Shown piece after piece: positions 14,695 through 15,745 of a DNA stretch of 15,745 nucleotides. The stretch is from NCBI GenBank assembly GCA_036513415.1, contig DATBZA010000129.1, positions 1-15,745 on the forward strand. Reading direction: 5' to 3'. The stretch is from 40CM-4-68-19 sp036513415. Lineage in GTDB: Bacteria > Myxococcota > Myxococcia > Myxococcales > 40CM-4-68-19. A program made the position numbers and the translations under genes. Under the pieces are notes generated by a model, which was not told the origin of the DNA, made no database searches, and worked only from the letters and a program-made list of their open reading frames with translations. Every line of letters begins with the position of its first letter. The first letter of the stretch is position 1.

Positions 14695-14730
14695 TGTACG
14701 TACATTGTAGCTGCGAATCGCAACGGACGC
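14695..14730 (-). promoter_or_regulatory. Antitoxin promoter with TGTACGTACA operator
   Basis: On the minus strand TTGCGT (14725-14730) is followed by 17 bp and TACAAT (14702-14707, five of six matching the consensus). The perfect 10-bp palindrome TGTACGTACA (14695-14704) overlaps the -10, the usual place for a TA autoregulatory operator. The -35 is weak. Confidence 0.5.
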
Positions 14731-14761
14731 AACCGGACAATACTGCTCGCTGCGCTTCGGA

Positions 14762-14778
14762 TAGCTATGCTATAGCTA
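14762..14778. promoter_or_regulatory. Perfect 7-bp inverted repeat TAGCTAT-GCT-ATAGCTA
   Basis: TAGCTATGCTATAGCTA has perfect 7-bp arms around GCT. It lies in the 211-bp divergent gap between the two antitoxin genes and is AT-rich in an otherwise GC-rich window. It is a candidate operator for the CopG-type protein, 113 bp upstream of its start, although no good -35/-10 pair was found beside it. Confidence 0.45.
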
Positions 14779-14890
14779 CAGCAGTTGGCGCTGCCTTGGG
14801 TCCCAACGCACAGTTTCCTCGAGGGTCGTATCGTCGAGCTTCGCGCACGACGACCGCGCTGGCTGCTGCGACGCGACGAAAGGAGGCTCT

Positions 14891-15154
14891 ATGACGACGC
14901 GAAGGCGAAGCTCGAAGGCGGTTCAGAGGAAGGCCGGTAAGCGCGACCTCCAGGTCGATGAGTTCGAAAGTCGGGATCTCGGAGACGACATCCGGGAGGC
15001 CGGCGGGCTCCGACCGATCCGCAAGACCCTGCCGACCTCAATCGTGCTTGAGCAGGACCTGATCGACAAGCTGCGTAAGAAGGCCGCCAAGAGGGGACTG
15101 GGCTACCAGACGATGTTGAAGGTTATCGTCCGGGAGCACGTGGACGAGTACTAA
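14891..15154 (+). CDS. CopG-type (ribbon-helix-helix) antitoxin, apparently orphan
   Basis: An 87-residue protein. Residues 1-46 are basic then acidic and probably disordered or toxin-binding; residues about 47-84 form a ribbon-helix-helix domain (LPTSIVLEQDLIDKLRKKA, then AKRGLGYQTMLKVIVREHV) typical of CopG-family antitoxins, in which GYQTLL is a strong signature. It should bind DNA as a dimer and repress its own operon. The ATG follows AAAGGAGG at 6 bases, an excellent site. Such antitoxins are usually the second gene after a BrnT- or RelE-like toxin, but no recognisable toxin precedes it; the following gene encodes a membrane protein instead. Confidence 0.75.
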   Translation: MTTRRRSSKAVQRKAGKRDLQVDEFESRDLGDDIREAGGLRPIRKTLPTSIVLEQDLIDKLRKKAAKRGLGYQTMLKVIVREHVDEY

Positions 15155-15213
15155 CGCGTATTTGAGAAGGGTCTTTTACGGCTACGACAGCGCTGCCCAA
15201 CTGGCGAGTTGGA

Positions 15214-15745
15214 TTGTCCCTCGGTACTGCACTCAGCGCGTCCGCGCTAACCGCAATATCGCTCTATGGGCACGTTGTCGGGATCGATGGGGTCGATTGG
15301 CTGCTGGGTGGTCACCATGGCCACGACTTGATTGGGGCGGCCCTCAGGATTGTTCTCCTCGCCGTAGCGACAGTAAGTGCAGTGAGGGCCATCGAGCGAT
15401 CTCGAGGCGTTGCCTGGACCGCGCGTGGTTTGATCAGTTCGGCTGTCGCCATGTGGACCGCCACCCTCGCTGCGTCTATTTGGCCCGCGCACGACGCATG
15501 GCGCAGACAGTTCACGTTGACGGACGTTCAAGACTGCGTCGTCTACGCCGCGGCTGAGGCATTCATTTTCGTACCCGTGCTGGGACTCGCCACTGCCCTC
15601 CTGCAGTTAGGAACTTCGAGACCGGAGATCGATATTCATCCTCGAAGGGCATTCGGCTACGCCCTTGCTTGCATCGTTCTTGGCCTGGCCTTCGTTTGGG
15701 GACCACTGCGCGCCCTGCTTGGAGAGAGCCACGTCTTCTTTGCAG
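15214..15745 (+). CDS. Multi-helix membrane protein, partial (runs off window)
   Basis: An open frame with about 177 residues in the window and no stop. From a TTG at 15214 it shows hydrophobic helices SLGTALSASALTAISLYG, LIGAALRIVLLAVATVSAV, GLISSAVAMWTATLAAS, VVYAAAEAFIFVPVLGLA and YALACIVLGLAFVWGPL, with short polar loops, one containing GGHHGHD. This regular pattern in only one of the frames supports coding. The start is uncertain: the frame is open from 15166, has no ATG there, and GGCGAG before the TTG is the only ribosome-binding-site-like sequence. Base composition is less GC-rich than in the left of the window. No family recognised. Confidence 0.5.
   Translation, partial: MSLGTALSASALTAISLYGHVVGIDGVDWLLGGHHGHDLIGAALRIVLLAVATVSAVRAIERSRGVAWTARGLISSAVAMWTATLAASIWPAHDAWRRQFTLTDVQDCVVYAAAEAFIFVPVLGLATALLQLGTSRPEIDIHPRRAFGYALACIVLGLAFVWGPLRALLGESHVFFA

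Noticed and set aside
14782..14937. Short frame before and over the CopG start ending RRDERRLYDDAKAKLEGG, recalling the end of BrnT toxins
   Set aside because: Only about 15 residues look similar in Arg-rich sequence, spacing to the expected ISAR motif is wrong, and no BrnT body precedes it; probably chance, though a toxin remnant is not excluded.
15162..15557. 131-residue frame from TTG at 15162
   Set aside because: Arg/Cys/Trp-rich with no domain pattern; the neighbouring frame gives regular membrane helices.
1..15745. CRISPR array, tRNA, rRNA, insertion sequence or integrase
   Set aside because: No regular direct repeats, no cloverleaf or rRNA-like stretch, and no transposase or recombinase motif were seen on either strand.

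Overview
The window is GC-rich bacterial chromosome with short intergenic gaps, many GTG/TTG-capable starts and long antisense shadow frames. Gene content (SohB-type membrane protease, stand-alone receiver, cNMP-binding/thioredoxin-reductase fusion, DKNYY protein, large anchored TPR protein) and codon use suggest a deltaproteobacterial/Myxococcota-type genome, possibly Anaeromyxobacter-like. That assignment is inference from style, not from a marker gene.

Left part (1-3948, all minus strand): a truncated cupredoxin-like fragment at the window edge, then a tight operon read right to left. It holds a 31-residue single-helix microprotein, an HD-domain protein fused to a Pycsar-type (DUF5706-like) membrane effector, a secreted calcineurin-like metallophosphatase with an altered active-site loop, and an amidase-signature hydrolase. 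Gaps are 13 bp, a 4-bp GTGA overlap, and 20 bp. No nucleotide cyclase is visible beside the Pycsar-like effector. This operon is the best candidate in the window for an undescribed system.

Middle (4224-11748): a 34-residue single-helix microprotein with a near-perfect ribosome binding site, diverging from the first operon; a small charged helical protein with a Lys/Arg tail; a 1016-residue membrane-anchored helical-repeat protein; a VOC (PhnB-like) protein with a recognisable sigma70-type promoter whose spacer is filled by an ACCA-gt-TGGT palindrome; a divergent cNMP-binding/glutaredoxin-like/thioredoxin-reductase-like fusion that lacks redox CxxC motifs; and a secreted DKNYY-repeat protein.

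Right-middle (11755-14101): a stand-alone degenerate receiver and a SohB-type S49 protease (minus), a four-helix membrane protein (plus), and a small TPR-like protein (minus).

Right end (14111-15745) is accessory: a RHH-type antitoxin overlapping a PIN toxin whose second half is lost, divergent from an apparently orphan CopG-type antitoxin, then a membrane protein that runs off the window. AT-rich palindromes lie between the two antitoxins, and base composition is visibly less GC-rich than to the left, as expected for transferred DNA.
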